From assembly GCA_001600615.1 (NCBI GenBank), contig BCKK01000001.1:1341082-1405081 (forward strand): a stretch of 64,000 nucleotides of DNA, in the 5' to 3' direction. Both the position numbers and the translations under genes were made by a program. Under the pieces are notes generated by a model. It saw nothing but the letters and a program-made list of their open reading frames with translations. It had not been told where the DNA came from and did not search any database. The first letter of the stretch is position 1; each line of letters opens with the position of its first letter. Source of the DNA: Dioszegia crocea. Its lineage: Eukaryota; Basidiomycota; Tremellomycetes; Tremellales; Bulleribasidiaceae. Shown here one piece after another: positions 33,501-44,466 of the stretch.

Positions 33501-34416
33501 CCGAGATGGAGCTGTTGTCAAGGTTGATCTTGTACGTATTGGCATCGACGGATAGGGTGGCGATATCGGACCGATTGAGCTGCCGACCGGAGATGCGGAA
33601 CGCGGAGTAGAGGTCGAGGGGTTCAGTGAAGGGGTAGCCGGCTGTGAGGTTGATGGCGAGGGGATGGACCTGCTCGATGGTCTTTGCAGCTACGCGGATC
33701 GCAAACTCCTGATACTCATCCCTGTACCCACTGACGTCCGACCCCCAGATCCTGACTCTGAACATCCCGTCTGATCCCATCCGTTGGAGAGCCGAAGGCG
33801 ACGGTGCAACCCCGTCAAACGTGATGGTGTTATCATTAAAGTGAAGCCAGTCGGGGAGGGTGGACCCGTTGGCCTGAGTGGCAGAATAGTAGACTTTCCG
33901 CTTGTTGGGAGTTTGGAAGACGGGGAGGAAGCCGACCGAGAATGACCATCCGGGCGGGACTCTCACACCGGGGTAGAATGGTGAGAGGGGGAGAAGGGCA
34001 TAGGCGGATGTGATGGCCGCTTTACCAGATTTGAACTGGTCACCGACTGCATTGAGGACAGTGACGCCCTGGCTGACTTCGACCGAGAGGGTGAAGGAAT
34101 CGGTAGACGTGTGGCCGTCAGCGGTCGTAGCGGTCAGGCGGACACTGCGGGGATCGGTCGTAGCAGTCGCGAGCAGTGGGGGAGTTCCGGAGAAGGAGAG
34201 ATTTGTGGCATCAAAGGCGAGCCATGTGGGGAGATTCGTAGCCGAGTAAGTGAGAATGGACGAGTCTGTCGCAAATGTATCGCGAGACACATTGAACGAG
34301 TACGGTTGGCCCGCTCGAGCAATCGCGGGATATTGCGATGCCAGGGAGAGGGAGAGGTAGACCGTATCGGCCAGAATGACTGGGAGGAGGGAGAGGAGGG
34401 GAATGAGAAAAAGCAT
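30516..34416 (-). CDS. AXL2: Axl2-like membrane glycoprotein with cadherin-like (CADG) domains
   Basis: A nearly intronless gene of about 1,285 residues starting at 34416. A signal peptide (MLFLIPLLSLLPVILA) precedes an extracellular part with repeated dystroglycan-type cadherin-like modules, recognisable by LPTWLAFDATNLSFSGTPP, LPDWLHFNDNTITFDGVAPS and SRWLTLDETHLEITGDVPAD. Many N-X-S/T sites are present. One membrane helix follows (IGGIVVGVLLNVVLALVFLW) with a basic stop-transfer (MRRRQRKQ), then a long Ser/Glu-rich cytoplasmic tail of about 750 residues. In yeast Axl2/Bud10 marks the axial bud site. Near the end, 30531-30573 looks like a 43-nt intron (GTGAGT, CTGAC, CAG), giving the terminus ALEVVGR and a stop at 30516-30518; without splicing the ORF ends at 30538. 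A probable 5'-UTR intron lies at about 34432-34476. Confidence 0.82.
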
Positions 34417-35121
34417 GATTGCTGAGGCCCTAGTTCATCAGTTGACATTGTGAGCATGTAACTCACAAATGGCCTTTATGGAAAGAGGGTCAAGTGTCCG
34501 AATGTATCCCTCTTAATCTCCTCGATCCCGCCCAAGCAAAGTCGTCAAGGTCGTTAAAAGGTCGTCACGCGCCGAAAAAAGGGGCAACAATGTCGAGCTG
34601 AGAACAAAGGGGTGGGGTCGAAGGTGGAGAACACGCTGAAGAGAACGAAAGAGACGAAAAAGAGGGAGCAACGAAAGAGGTTGGAAAGGAGGAATGAGGT
34701 ACAACATCAACAGCAGTAAACAAGCCTACTCACCACCTGGTGCTCGATCAAGAGACGCAAACAAACATACACCGATTGCCGGTTAGTGATGTGAGACATG
34801 GCCAGCCTTCGGACTGGACATTGATCTGCGCGTCGCTTGACCCGCCACGCCCCAAGTGGGGATAACGTCGAGATCTTTGGAGGCTGGATGTGGTTTGGAT
34901 CGAGATTTGTCGTATTTGAAGCGCTGCCCAAACCTGCATGAGAAGCATGAGAAGGTGAGGCTCGGCTCCTGCAGAAGGAGCTGACGGTCTATGTCGTTTG
35001 ACCAGAATGCATACAAAGTTGTCTCACACCTGAAACGTCAGCGCCGTGGATGTGGTCTCTCGTTGCTCCCGCACAAGGCGACAGGGTCACTCCATCATCG
35101 AGAAAGACTTACGGTACCAGC
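34417..35121. other. AXL2-like promoter and spliced-looking leader, 705 bp
   Basis: On the minus strand there are several donor/acceptor-like pairs (for example GTAAGT near 35112 with CTGACGTTTCAG near 35033, and GTGAGT near 34731). They may be a 3'-UTR intron of the small gene at 35122-35907, or leader introns of the AXL2-like gene. Short open frames (about 34783-35016 and 34707-34931) could be exons of an unrecognised transcript. I cannot choose between these. Confidence 0.4.
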
Positions 35122-35907
35122 CTAATCGCTGTACAATCCAGTCGCCTTGCCATCTTTCCGCTCAACCTCCCCGGTTTTCTCTCCACCTTCCGCCCCTGGG
35201 ACATTCTTCCCCTGTAACCATCCATCGATTTCCGCACGTCTTTCCTTCAGCGTGTCAATCAAAGCCTTCCCAACTGATCCTACGCCCGAGCGTGACTCAT
35301 CCTCGACTGCCTGGATCGCAGTGGTGAATGCTGATGATAGGGTCTGGAAAGTGTCTTTGAACATCAAAGGCTGAGAGTCAGCTTAGACCCAAGTCAGGAT
35401 CCCTTGGTATATCGGCGCAAAGATAAGGCCTGAGCCCATCGTTGGATGTACTGTTTATATATACATCACTCACGTTACTGAACACGCCCCTAGCGTCCCC
35501 TCCGTGATCAGGCGCAGCTCCACCGGGCATGGTTCCGCTAGCTGGTATATCCTGAGGGTCGACTTGAGGGAAGACCTATGCTATCAGCGTACGCCCCAGC
35601 ATTTATCCTCCAAGCGACAACCGAAGTTCGTCAAGCGAAGCGACCTACACCTCCTGGGTTCTCACTACGAGGTCAGCTACTATTCACAACGGCTTGGCCC
35701 TTGCGGAATAGCTAGGCAGCTCGACTCACGCAGTGGGTTCGGGACCTTTTGGCTGGTTGTAGAGGAGTGGACCATCTCCTGTACGGTTTGCAGCTGTCGA
35801 GATCAGTCGCCAAGTCTTAAGGCAGGGTAAACGGGAGACAGGTGGAACGGGACCGAGCATTGGCCTTCGTTTGACTTACGTTGGTTTGTGCTTCCTGAAA
35901 GAGACAT
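35122..35907 (-). CDS. Small orphan protein, about 150 residues
   Basis: Five exons join in consistent phase: MSLSGSTNQ at 35907; then PANRTGDGPLLYNQPKGPEP; a 16-nt microexon (ENPGG); then VFPQVDPQDIPASGTMPGGA; and a last exon from about 35366 (PLMFKDTFQTLSSAF) to the stop at 35122-35124. The N-terminal half is Pro/Gly-rich and disordered. The C-terminal half looks helical (AIQAVEDESRSGVGSVGKAL, then IDTLKERRAEIDGWL). No signal peptide, membrane span or known family was recognised. It lies between the AXL2-like gene and PIG-S with no functional hint. The microexon makes this model uncertain in its middle. Confidence 0.55.
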
Positions 35908-36391
35908 CCTGGCGATTGCTTGTGAGGGTGAGTGAATGCGCGCGCAGTAGGAGTAGCGTCTATCGATATACTCTGAGGCCAAGCTATCGCTAATGCAAGA
36001 GTAAAGATCGCTGGAATCCAGACTTCTGTGCTGACGTCACAGCCCCAAAAAGCTCCCGATGATCCGCACGGACTGCCAACCGTTTGAAACGAACGATGCC
36101 GTTTCACAACTCCACATTCCTTGATGGTCCATCCTACTCGTTGATAGCAGAGTCATAAAGCAATAGGAGCATGACAAGTCGAAATGGAGGACAAGGTAAC
36201 TCGACCCCACTCCATCTGGTGTTTCCCTAGCGAGAGTTCTTCCCCGATACTATACTTCCGAAATGCTGCTATCCAAATATCCTATAATGCCGCAAAATGC
36301 CGGATCCTGTGATTTTGAGCATTGGTAGCGCATCAGATTCCAACCTGATATTCGACCAATATTCGACCTGTCATCAAGCACCAAAATACAT
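35908..36391. other. Intergenic, 484 bp
   Basis: 5' side of the small orphan and 3' side of PIG-S. Nothing recognisable was seen. Confidence 0.5.
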
Positions 36392-38927
36392 CTATGTCAA
36401 TACTTGTCTAACTTGCCGTCCCGTTCTCGCCCTCAACACTCTTGTGCTCCCATTTGACACCTCACTGACGAGCTCCTCCTCTTCTAGGTTACTCCCAGCC
36501 TGCGCTACTTCAGGCTCAGGCGAAGGCAGTGACTCTATCGGCTTCTCCTCTTCCGTGGCCTGAGTTGCTCCATTTGTCTCGCCACCGAAATCCTCCGCGC
36601 CCATTCCACGCGCTGCTCTCCTAGCTTTGCGTCTCCTCACCCACCCCACAATCTCCTTCAGGAGACCTAGTATCATTGGTAAAGCAATGGGGCCGAAGAG
36701 CGGTGTGTAGACTGCGAACTTGTGCTCGTTTGGCTGTCACTTATCAGTATCGGCCTCCAACGACGTGCAATAGGAGCCACTCACGAAGTACAACAGACCC
36801 ATCATGGAGTGATGGAAAAACGCCTCATTGGCCAAACCCACGGCGTCCCTAGAGAGGATGAATGCTTCTAGTGGGTCTTTAGTCGTAGACATCTGAGGTG
36901 TCAGCAAGCTCACTCCCCATGCTTCGCAAAGCTTACCTTCTCCAAGCGTTCCACCGCGCCCAGCACTCTATCTCTGACAGCCTCACCAACCTGCATCTCG
37001 TTGATCTTCTTCACTAGCCGCCCTATCCCAACCAGCGTCTTTCTCGCCTCATCCTCGTTCTCTCTCATCCGCTGACGCGTCACAGCCTCCAATTGCCACC
37101 TGTTGAATCCGTCTCGCAGGCCGCTGGGCTGCACACGCGTATCTGCTGGCGGACAGGGATAAACCTTTGGCGGAGTGTCTGGCAGAGCCAAGAGCGAGTA
37201 GAGGTGCGTCGTAAATAGGTGGAAAGACGATTTGAGGTTCGGTGGGGTGAGGTGGAAGTTGGCCGTAGGTGGAGAGGGTGGTGGATTCAAAATTACGACT
37301 GATCCGAATTGCGGAAGTAGGAAAGATGGCGGTGAGGAAGTCTGAGAGGAAAGGAGGAGAGGGCGGTGTGAGGCTGAAGGGACGAAAAGGAGGAAACGAA
37401 GAACAGGATTTTGAGAAATGCCCGAATCTGCCAATTGTCAGCTTCGGATCGGTAGAAGTAGATAGAAGCTTACCCAATGTCCATCGCTCCGAGTTGACGA
37501 AAACCTTCATCATCTCCTGATCTATCAACCATGCCTTCTCCCTCTTTCCATCCTCGATCAGCGCCTTTGCGACCTCCTCGGCGTCCCCATCGCCATGCTC
37601 GGCCTGATGCAGTGCCGCCTCTAGCTGGAGATGCTCGGCTTCACCCTGATCCGGTACATTCCCCCATACTGGCTCGAACGATAGTGGAGCATGATAAAGC
37701 ACTTGGGATTCGATAGTGAAATTGAAGATGGGTCGGAGAGCGTCCAGATGGGGTGTGAAGTGCTCTACCAAGTCAGCGTATGCAAGACGACGGGGTCAGT
37801 TGAGATTGGACAAACCCCGAATGGCAGCCTCGATGTCCCATCCCTGAACATACCCGCCCTCGGCTGCATCCTCATTGAGCAGCACAAAGCTCAGCGTAAC
37901 GTTCGGCGAGTACTTGATGGCGCGGAGCGGAATCTCGGGCGGTTGAGAAGGGTATAGCCCAAGGATAGCATCGGTTATTGCAAGCTTCAGGTGTTCTTTA
38001 CTCATCAGCATATGTCGAACGAAAGATTGGCATACCTCTGAGATATCGATCTTTGACCTGCAGGGGATGTATAGGTATCACCAGCGTCCCTGCTTTCACG
38101 CCGTTGGTTCCTCCGCCCATCCCCGGTATAGCGCCAAGGCCAAGATGTGGTGACTGGACGTAGGGCTTCAGAGGAAAGTCCGGAGAAGCCGACTCGGTCG
38201 CTAAGATATGTATATGTAGAGCTGGAGCATTCCCTATGAGTGTCAGCGAGTCCTTATTCCTCAGCTACCGAATGCCTGTGACAAGCCCTCAGATTCCATG
38301 GACAGTCGTTTCTTGATGGTGCGAGAATTGCGAAGGGGTCACTCACGGCCACCACCCTCATAGACCATATCCCACCATCTTGTCCCCAGCTTCCCACCTA
38401 TGCGGTAGTAGGCATCCGTACTTTTAATAATGGCTACTCCAAGCGCTTCGCATACCTCCTTTGAAGAATAAAGCGGCAATCCGGGCGGTGGTGGAGGGTA
38501 CGCATCGGTTGCGGCAGTCAGGAGGATAGTGGATCTTATTGATGATGACTGAGGATGTCAGCTAGTTCCATGCTGAACACTTTGGCTAGGCCCATAGATA
38601 TGGCCTAGTATAAGGCACAACGCTGACGGAAAGGCAGTTACTCACATGGGCGCTCTCTAACGCAGCAATCCGATCCACTGGTAATCCCAGCCTTTCAATA
38701 CTTGTAGACCACCACCAGAACGGCACGCCCAGCAGAAATACCAGTGGGAAGCACAGCAGTATCAAGACTCGACGTCGATGTGAGGGGTTGACAATTCCAG
38801 TTGGGTCATTAGGCGTTTGAGGACCTGATGGAACGTGATCGAGAGCTAGGTCTTGGGGACGTGGAGCTGCTTTTTTGTCGGAGTTGAGCGATGTGCTTGT
38901 GCTGCGTCCAACATCTCTGAGGGACAT
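36392..38927 (-). CDS. GPI17: GPI transamidase subunit PIG-S (Gpi17)
   Basis: A multi-exon gene from MSLRDVGRSTSTSL at 38927 to the stop at 36392-36394. It has the PIG-S layout: a short cytosolic N-terminus, a membrane helix (VLILLCFPLVFLLGVPFWWW) followed by STSIERLGLPVDRIAALESA, a large lumenal part (VTLSFVLLNEDAAEGGYVQG, HLDALRPIFNFTIESQVLYH, FNRWQLEAVTRQRMRENEDE) and a C-terminal helix (PIALPMILGLLKEIVGW) with a basic, then acidic tail. PIG-S belongs to the five-subunit ER complex that replaces the C-terminal signal of precursor proteins with a GPI anchor. The gene precedes the PRE2 3' end on the same strand. Several internal introns were confirmed by eye, but not all. Confidence 0.9.
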
Positions 38928-39535
38928 CGCTATGCCTGCTCTGACTGATTGAGGTGCTAAACCAAGTCTGGAGAGACAATTTGATGGTCTCGACGCGCCT
39001 GACTTGCTTGGCCTTGGTGCATGGTGCGGGCTTCTCCGACGTGCCCCGGGTCTGGGTTAAGGCCATACCAGCCAGAGGGTGAAGCAGCACAGGCCTTGAG
39101 CTAGGTAGGCCAGGAGGCCGTGTGATCCATAGTCTTCTTTCTATATGAACGAAACGATAGCCTCGCGAAAGACGGAAAGACGTCGCTGTCCGGGGAGTTT
39201 TGCCAGGCTGAACTGTTATGTGGACGCGTTTTCACGGAGCGATGCGGCCTGGTATAGCCTACATAGAATGTGTGAATGAATCGAAGCCTGGCACAGGAGC
39301 TGTGAGGCTCGTGATGCTTGAGTTGGACTTGTACACCGGAATATCCAGCATGATTAGTCACCACCCATCCACTCTCAGCCGCGGACGACCCCAGGGCAGG
39401 TCCAGCCAGACCTTGTGGGAATGTCGTCAAGATCAGCTTGGAAGGGTGTCAGTAGAGAGCCGACAGCTCAGATCTGTAGAAGACTCGTTTCGGTTATATT
39501 ACAATCGCATCTCTCCCTCTCCTTGCCTCACGATC
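38928..39535. other. Intergenic, 608 bp
   Basis: PIG-S promoter and proteasome beta-5 3' flank. Open frames on either strand (for example plus 39218 onward) run into the beta-5 gene and are not supported. Confidence 0.5.
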
Positions 39536-40971
39536 CTACTTATCAACCGCCATCGTCGCCTCTTCCTTCTCCGCCTGGGCCTTTGTCGCCGCAGCCTGCT
39601 TCTTGCCTTCATACTCATACCACAGCTCGTTAACATCGTAGTTTGCTACATGATCAGTAATGAATCCACAGAAGCGAGGCAGACGAAAGAACGTACCGAT
39701 GAATTCCCATCCGTTCTCACGGACATGGAAGAGGTTGACAGTGTTTCCCGAGAAAGCATCACGGTGACCTGCAGCGACAATGGACCGTCGGCCGAGTTCC
39801 TGCGCATCCTCATCTGATAGATCATATGAGTAGCCCTGTCTGGGTCAGCTTCTGCTCGTATGACATCGTAAAGTTCGGAGTAGCTTACCTGATCCAGAAC
39901 ACCGTATGCGAATGTACTACCGGATCCGACGGAGAACAGGTCACCCTTAAGCCGAGATCCATCCGAGTCGACATAGAACAGTGCTGGGCCCTGCGTTATC
40001 AGGACCTCTGTTCGGGGCCTTTGAGTCAAAATCATCGAGGTGAACATACCGTCTTATCCCATCCACAAATCATCGTTCCCTATACAGTCAGCACAGTCGA
40101 AATTATTATTTGCCGAGAATAACAACTCACCATACTCAATCCCATACCCTTGTACTGATAGACAATGTTACTCAAGATCTTACTCGCCGCAGCTACTGAT
40201 ATACGCTCCTTGTTACGGAGTTCGTGCAGCCGACACTGCATACCGAGGTATGTCTCCCTAGATTATCAGCTTTGGTTTGTTCGTGAATATAGGGCCGACG
40301 CTATCCAACTGGTCCATGACCTCGCCTCCGCCGCCCTTCAGATCCCCTCCAGGGCTCAAAAGCAGACCCGTAAGAGCATCACCGACTTACCAATACTGAC
40401 AATCCGCCGCACCACCCGCCATCGTCCCTAGCAAGTACGGGTTGATCTCAATCACCTTCTTGACTGTTCCACTAGCAATGTAGCTCCCGGCCGTCGCACG
40501 CGAATCAACAGCAACGATGATGCCTCCCTTGAAGCGGAAGGCGAGCGTCGTCGTTCCGTGGGCGAGCTTGATTTTGGCGGCGGGGTTGGATGAGATGGAG
40601 TCGGTGTGGAGGTTGAGGAATGCTGCTGGCTGAGAGAGTCAGCAAGAGTTCGAGCTGCATGAGTCCCGCCGGTATGCCATAACACTGAGGTACCGATAGT
40701 TCTGGCAGGTAAAGGACTGAAAGGACCTGTGAGCGCCGCCATCGGCTGACTCGTCGTTTCCCTTCAACACCAACATTCCTCTTCCACCACTAATGAACAC
40801 TGGTCCGACCCTCCGGTCATCCTGTACGTTCCAACTCACATCAGGCACACGGGGGACCATCATACCCCTAACACCCCCTCGTTCATTCAAGTTTCCATAA
40901 CCCCATCCATCCTCCTCATCCTCGTTGGTATGCCGTGCGGGCGGTTGAAGCGATGCGAGAACTGCGTTCAT
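39536..40971 (-). CDS. PRE2: 20S proteasome catalytic subunit beta-5 (PSMB5/Pre2)
   Basis: Starts at 40971 ([14 protein letters not shown]). Exon 1 is 40840-40971 and exon 2 is a 33-nt exon (40694-40726, [11 protein letters not shown]). Exon 3 starts at 40629 with [11 protein letters not shown]. Autocatalytic cleavage in this family falls at AHG/TTTLAF, seen here, exposing the catalytic Thr of the chymotrypsin-like site. Conserved downstream motifs are [51 protein letters not shown] and [15 protein letters not shown]. The end, [15 protein letters not shown], is Lys/Glu-rich. Reading straight through exon 1 past 40839 gives an open frame that cannot join the mature subunit; the two-intron model fits phase and homology. 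The gene is divergent from the SDHAF1-like gene. Confidence 0.95.
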
Positions 40972-41278
40972 CGTGGGAGTTTGTGTGTCTCAGCTGGGTT
41001 GTTTGCTGGTATGAAGGTGATAGTGATGGTATAAGAGATGTAAGTGATTGACTGTTCAAGGTATGCATCAGTAGGTGGTGGTGGTGGACGAACGCGCAGG
41101 CGTATCTTATGTGGGGGGTAAGATTACGGTAGCTAGGGCTCTCCCGGTGATGGCCGCCAGGCACTCTGTTACGTCATACCCTCCACCAGCATCTCCATCT
41201 CGCGCGATCTCGCCTATGTATGCCAGGTGCCTGATATTTGATACAGCACTTCCTCACAAGTCGTTTACCCCCAACACC
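40972..41278. promoter_or_regulatory. Shared divergent promoter, PRE2 / SDHAF1-like
   Basis: 307 bp between the two start codons. It contains a short GGT repeat (near 41074) and no recognised factor site. Confidence 0.45.
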
Positions 41279-42000
41279 ATGGTCAGATCAGGCCTACAGC
41301 AGGACGTAATCAATATGTACAGACAGTAAGTGGATTCCGTCTCCAATTTACCGGTCTTGCCTAGCTCGGACGTACGCTGATCCGATCTCAGAGGAGTCAA
41401 GAATGCATTCTCGAAGCCCCATGTATGTACACGTCTGCCATCTTCCAATGCTGAACGCAACCCAAATTCAAAACGATACCATCCTATGCGGCTTATCTCA
41501 ATAGACTTCAAGCTGATGCAGCTACAGGAAGCCAGACCGGCATTCTTGCTACACCTCCGATACAACTTCCGCGTTCCCAAACTCGCCAAGAGGGACTACA
41601 CTGCTATAGAACATCAGGCAAGTGTCAATGTCGATAATACTCTCTCTGTTATTCATACTTATGGCTATAGCAGCTGAGACGCATGTCGCACACACTCGAA
41701 ATGCTGTCGTCAAACAGCGTGACAAGACTAAATGTCAGCGGAGATATGGTCGATTGGTGGGATAAGGAAATCGGCCAGCGCAGGATGGCTTCCTCGACCG
41801 CTACCTCTTCTTCGTCATCGACACACTCGCTTCCGTCAGAATCTGACGCCAAGCAAAATCCACAACCGCCTGCTAAGCCTTCAGGAGGATCAGGGGAGAA
41901 ACAGGAGAAGGGCGAGAAGAGCAAGCTACCCGAATCAGCCGGGGGAGAGGCCGAACAAAAGATTGGAGGTGGAAAGATGCCTGGGCCCGGGGGAACATAG
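41279..42000 (+). CDS. SDH6: LYR-motif succinate dehydrogenase assembly factor 1 (SDHAF1/Sdh6-like)
   Basis: Exon 1 (from 41279) encodes SGLQQDVINMYRQ, the LYR-type motif in SDHAF1 context. Exon 2 encodes GVKNAFSKPH and exon 3 EARPAFLLHLRYNFRVPKL and KRDYTAIEHQ. Exon 4 starts LRRMSHTLEML, matching the family's IE-LLRR region. Exon 3 ends at 41617 with a GC donor (GCAAGT), and the acceptor is at 41673. Other donors break the frame or lengthen the conserved junction. SDHAF1 recruits Fe-S transfer machinery to the succinate dehydrogenase iron-sulfur subunit in the mitochondrial matrix. Unlike the roughly 80-115 residue family norm, this protein has an extra Ser/Gly/Lys-rich tail of about 85 residues (STATSSSSSTHSLPSE onward). 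Confidence 0.82.
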
Positions 42001-42176
42001 CTAGCCTGAGAAGCAAATGATGTATCACTTTGTATATTGACCGGTCTTTAAAGGCCCGCGGTCGAAATGGCCCGCGGCTATACTGGCTGAATCAAATCAT
42101 GAAGAATCACATTCCGTCTATGCTTGGCAATCATCTGTACAACGCCATCGCATCACCATGCGGCCTGCCCAATCTC

Positions 42177-43570
42177 CTACTTCATCTCGACGTCTTCCCA
42201 CCCTGCCGCCGCATCCCCATCATCCTCCCCAACCTCCACTAGAGCTGGCACGACTCCTCGTCCCTTCAGCTCATCTAGCAGTTCCCCCACATGTCCTCCG
42301 ATACCTTCATCCGGATACTCCTGATCCTCAAACAGCTGAGCACACTCGATCAACGCGCGGAATGACTCGGACAGGCATTCGGCACTGGACAATTCGTCAA
42401 TATCCTTGTCATCCTCTGTCTCGGCGCTCTCTGCTCCTACAGGCGCCATATCCGCTGATGCCGAAGTAGAAGCCTCGTCGAGAGCTTTAGCGCGAAGGTA
42501 ATACGCCCACCCTTCCAGATATGCACTTTCCACTTCGAGGCTATCCTCTTCGCGGGCTGTAAGGAGGATGTCGAGCGCTGAAAGGTGGAGATTGTGCTCG
42601 AGAAGTTGTCGTGCGAGGGAAAGCCGCGTGGGCAGGGAGGGGAGAAGAGGGGAGACTGGATGTCAGCGCGATTTCAAGATCGATTGCGGAGAGCTTACAG
42701 GCTTCCATCTCGCGCATTCGTTCGTAGACACCTTCAACGACTTGCTTGGCCTCTTCTATCCGGCTCTGGCTCATTCGGATACTCGCCAATGTCAATTGCA
42801 CTTCGGGATCTATTGGTGCAAGAGTTGTCGCTCGGCTGATCAAGTCGGAGCAGTTCTTCTCTGCTGCTGGTTCCATACTGGTTTATGAGCCGATATTTGG
42901 AGGGATAGAAGCTCTTCCGCTGGGCGAGGATCAACTCACCATAAATCAGACATCCAGATCTCAATCATAGCCACCAATGCCCTCACACCCATAGCTCTCA
43001 TTTCGCCTTCCCCACCGTCAAACTCTCCCGCACCAGTCTCGCCGCCAGTCGCCGAAGTGGCGAAAGCATTCTCAATCATAGCCGCTGCGGTGCTATAGTA
43101 TCCCAGGGCCTCATGGGGGTCTCCAGCCGTTTGCGCGAGGTAGAGGTATGGTGATGGGTGGGAGGGTGGGGATGGCGTATGAGGCGGAAAGAGATGGAGC
43201 AGATGCTATATTCTTGAGCGAGGTACTTCGTGTATGCCTATTCATAGAAGCTCACATCGCGTCCGGCATCCTCATCGCCGCCTTCTAGCTCTGCAACGCC
43301 CAAAACCTCTCTTGCCTCAAAGTTCGCAGGCTCATACTCTACCGCCCGTGTCAAGAACTTGATTGCGAGTTCGAAGTTAGATTGGGCTAGAAGCGTGTGC
43401 GCTTTGTCTATACGGTCCATTCAGCATGGATGCCTGAGAGATGTCGAAGACATACCTATCAAGCCCTGGACGTCGATTGGCTTTGAGGGGCCAGCTGTCG
43501 CACTGCCAGCGGCAGGCGTCGCTTCGGTCTGTTTGGTTGTTCGTGGCTTACGGCCTTTGCTGCGGGCCAT
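42177..43570 (-). CDS. ACL4: TPR assembly chaperone of ribosomal protein L4 (Acl4-like)
   Basis: Starts at 43570 (MARSKGRKPRTTKQ, a basic leader) and stops at 42177-42179. It encodes helical TPR-like repeats: KAHTLLAQSNFELAIKFLTR, YLYLAQTAGDPHEALGYYST, IDPEVQLTLASIRMSQSRIE and YLEGWAYYLRAKALDE. It ends with an acidic segment finishing GWEDVEMK; the WEDV ending is typical of Acl4. In yeast Acl4 binds nascent Rpl4 through its TPR superhelix and escorts it to pre-60S particles in the nucleus. Gene order and regulation give no further hint. Assignment rests on the overall TPR pattern plus both termini, not on a search. Confidence 0.8.
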
Positions 43571-44466
43571 ATTGTCTGTAAATTGACTGTTCGATACCCT
43601 TAGTACTTGGGTGGACACCTTCAGCGCCTCATATCGGCCACCGTGCACCAGCAATTTTTGAATGCCGTAATGATGGGTCACGGAGATCGGGCTAATCTCC
43701 GCGCATGTTTCAGATAATAGTGCAAGCTTGAGGCGCAGGAGGAACGCACTGCATAGACGCTGGGTCGAGAGGTGTTGCAGAAGACGCTAGGCGCTCAGCT
43801 GATGTAGACCATGGCATGGACTTCCACGAGGTACAACGTTTGGGAATACATGTCTGCAAGCCAATTTTTAGTCAGCGAATGTATTTGGTCCCCCTGGTAA
43901 CAGCCTTGCGTTTCAAAATCCAGCAAGATGTTTCACCGAGATCAAGCTTTCATCAATGATCGCAAACCTCACTATGAATCAGGTACTAGCTTCTCCCACA
44001 GCACAGAGTCATCGCCCTGACGACGACGCCGTTTCAAAAGGAGGCATAAGAAGGCTTTCAAGCTCTCCGTCTCGTGCGACCACGGCGGAGTCGTCGGATC
44101 CGGGCGAAGGTGGGTGAAGGCCCAAGGCCCAAGGGCGATCGAGCCCGTTCCTTGACGACGAGCCAGGCACCTGGTGACTGCCCCTTTGTGGGCTAGAACC
44201 ATAATTCCGCGCTTTTGCGGCTCTTCCACTCCCATCCGGACCTTGCTGTCCTTAACGACCTTAGCCGCACAAAGCCTGTCTCTTCTCTACTTGATGTACC
44301 ATACTCTCCGTATGGAATCTTAACACTGATCTCTTGCTGCGCTTACTGTCATCCCCCTTTTAGACTGTGGATCTCCATACCATGATCGCTTGACCTGCAG
44401 GAATCTCTGCTTCTCCACCGCCTTCTCGGACATCACCAGGACACTCTGACAGCGAGCATCAACGTG
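43571..44466. promoter_or_regulatory. Divergent intergenic region, 896 bp
   Basis: Lies between ACL4 (-) and the polytopic orphan (+). The last 240 bp are C/T-rich on the plus strand, like a leader. A minus-strand open frame at 43972-44235 has no recognised content. No RNA gene was seen. Confidence 0.45.

Noticed and set aside
43972..44235. Minus-strand open frame between ACL4 and the polytopic orphan
   Set aside because: No recognised domain and no splice signals linking it to a transcript.
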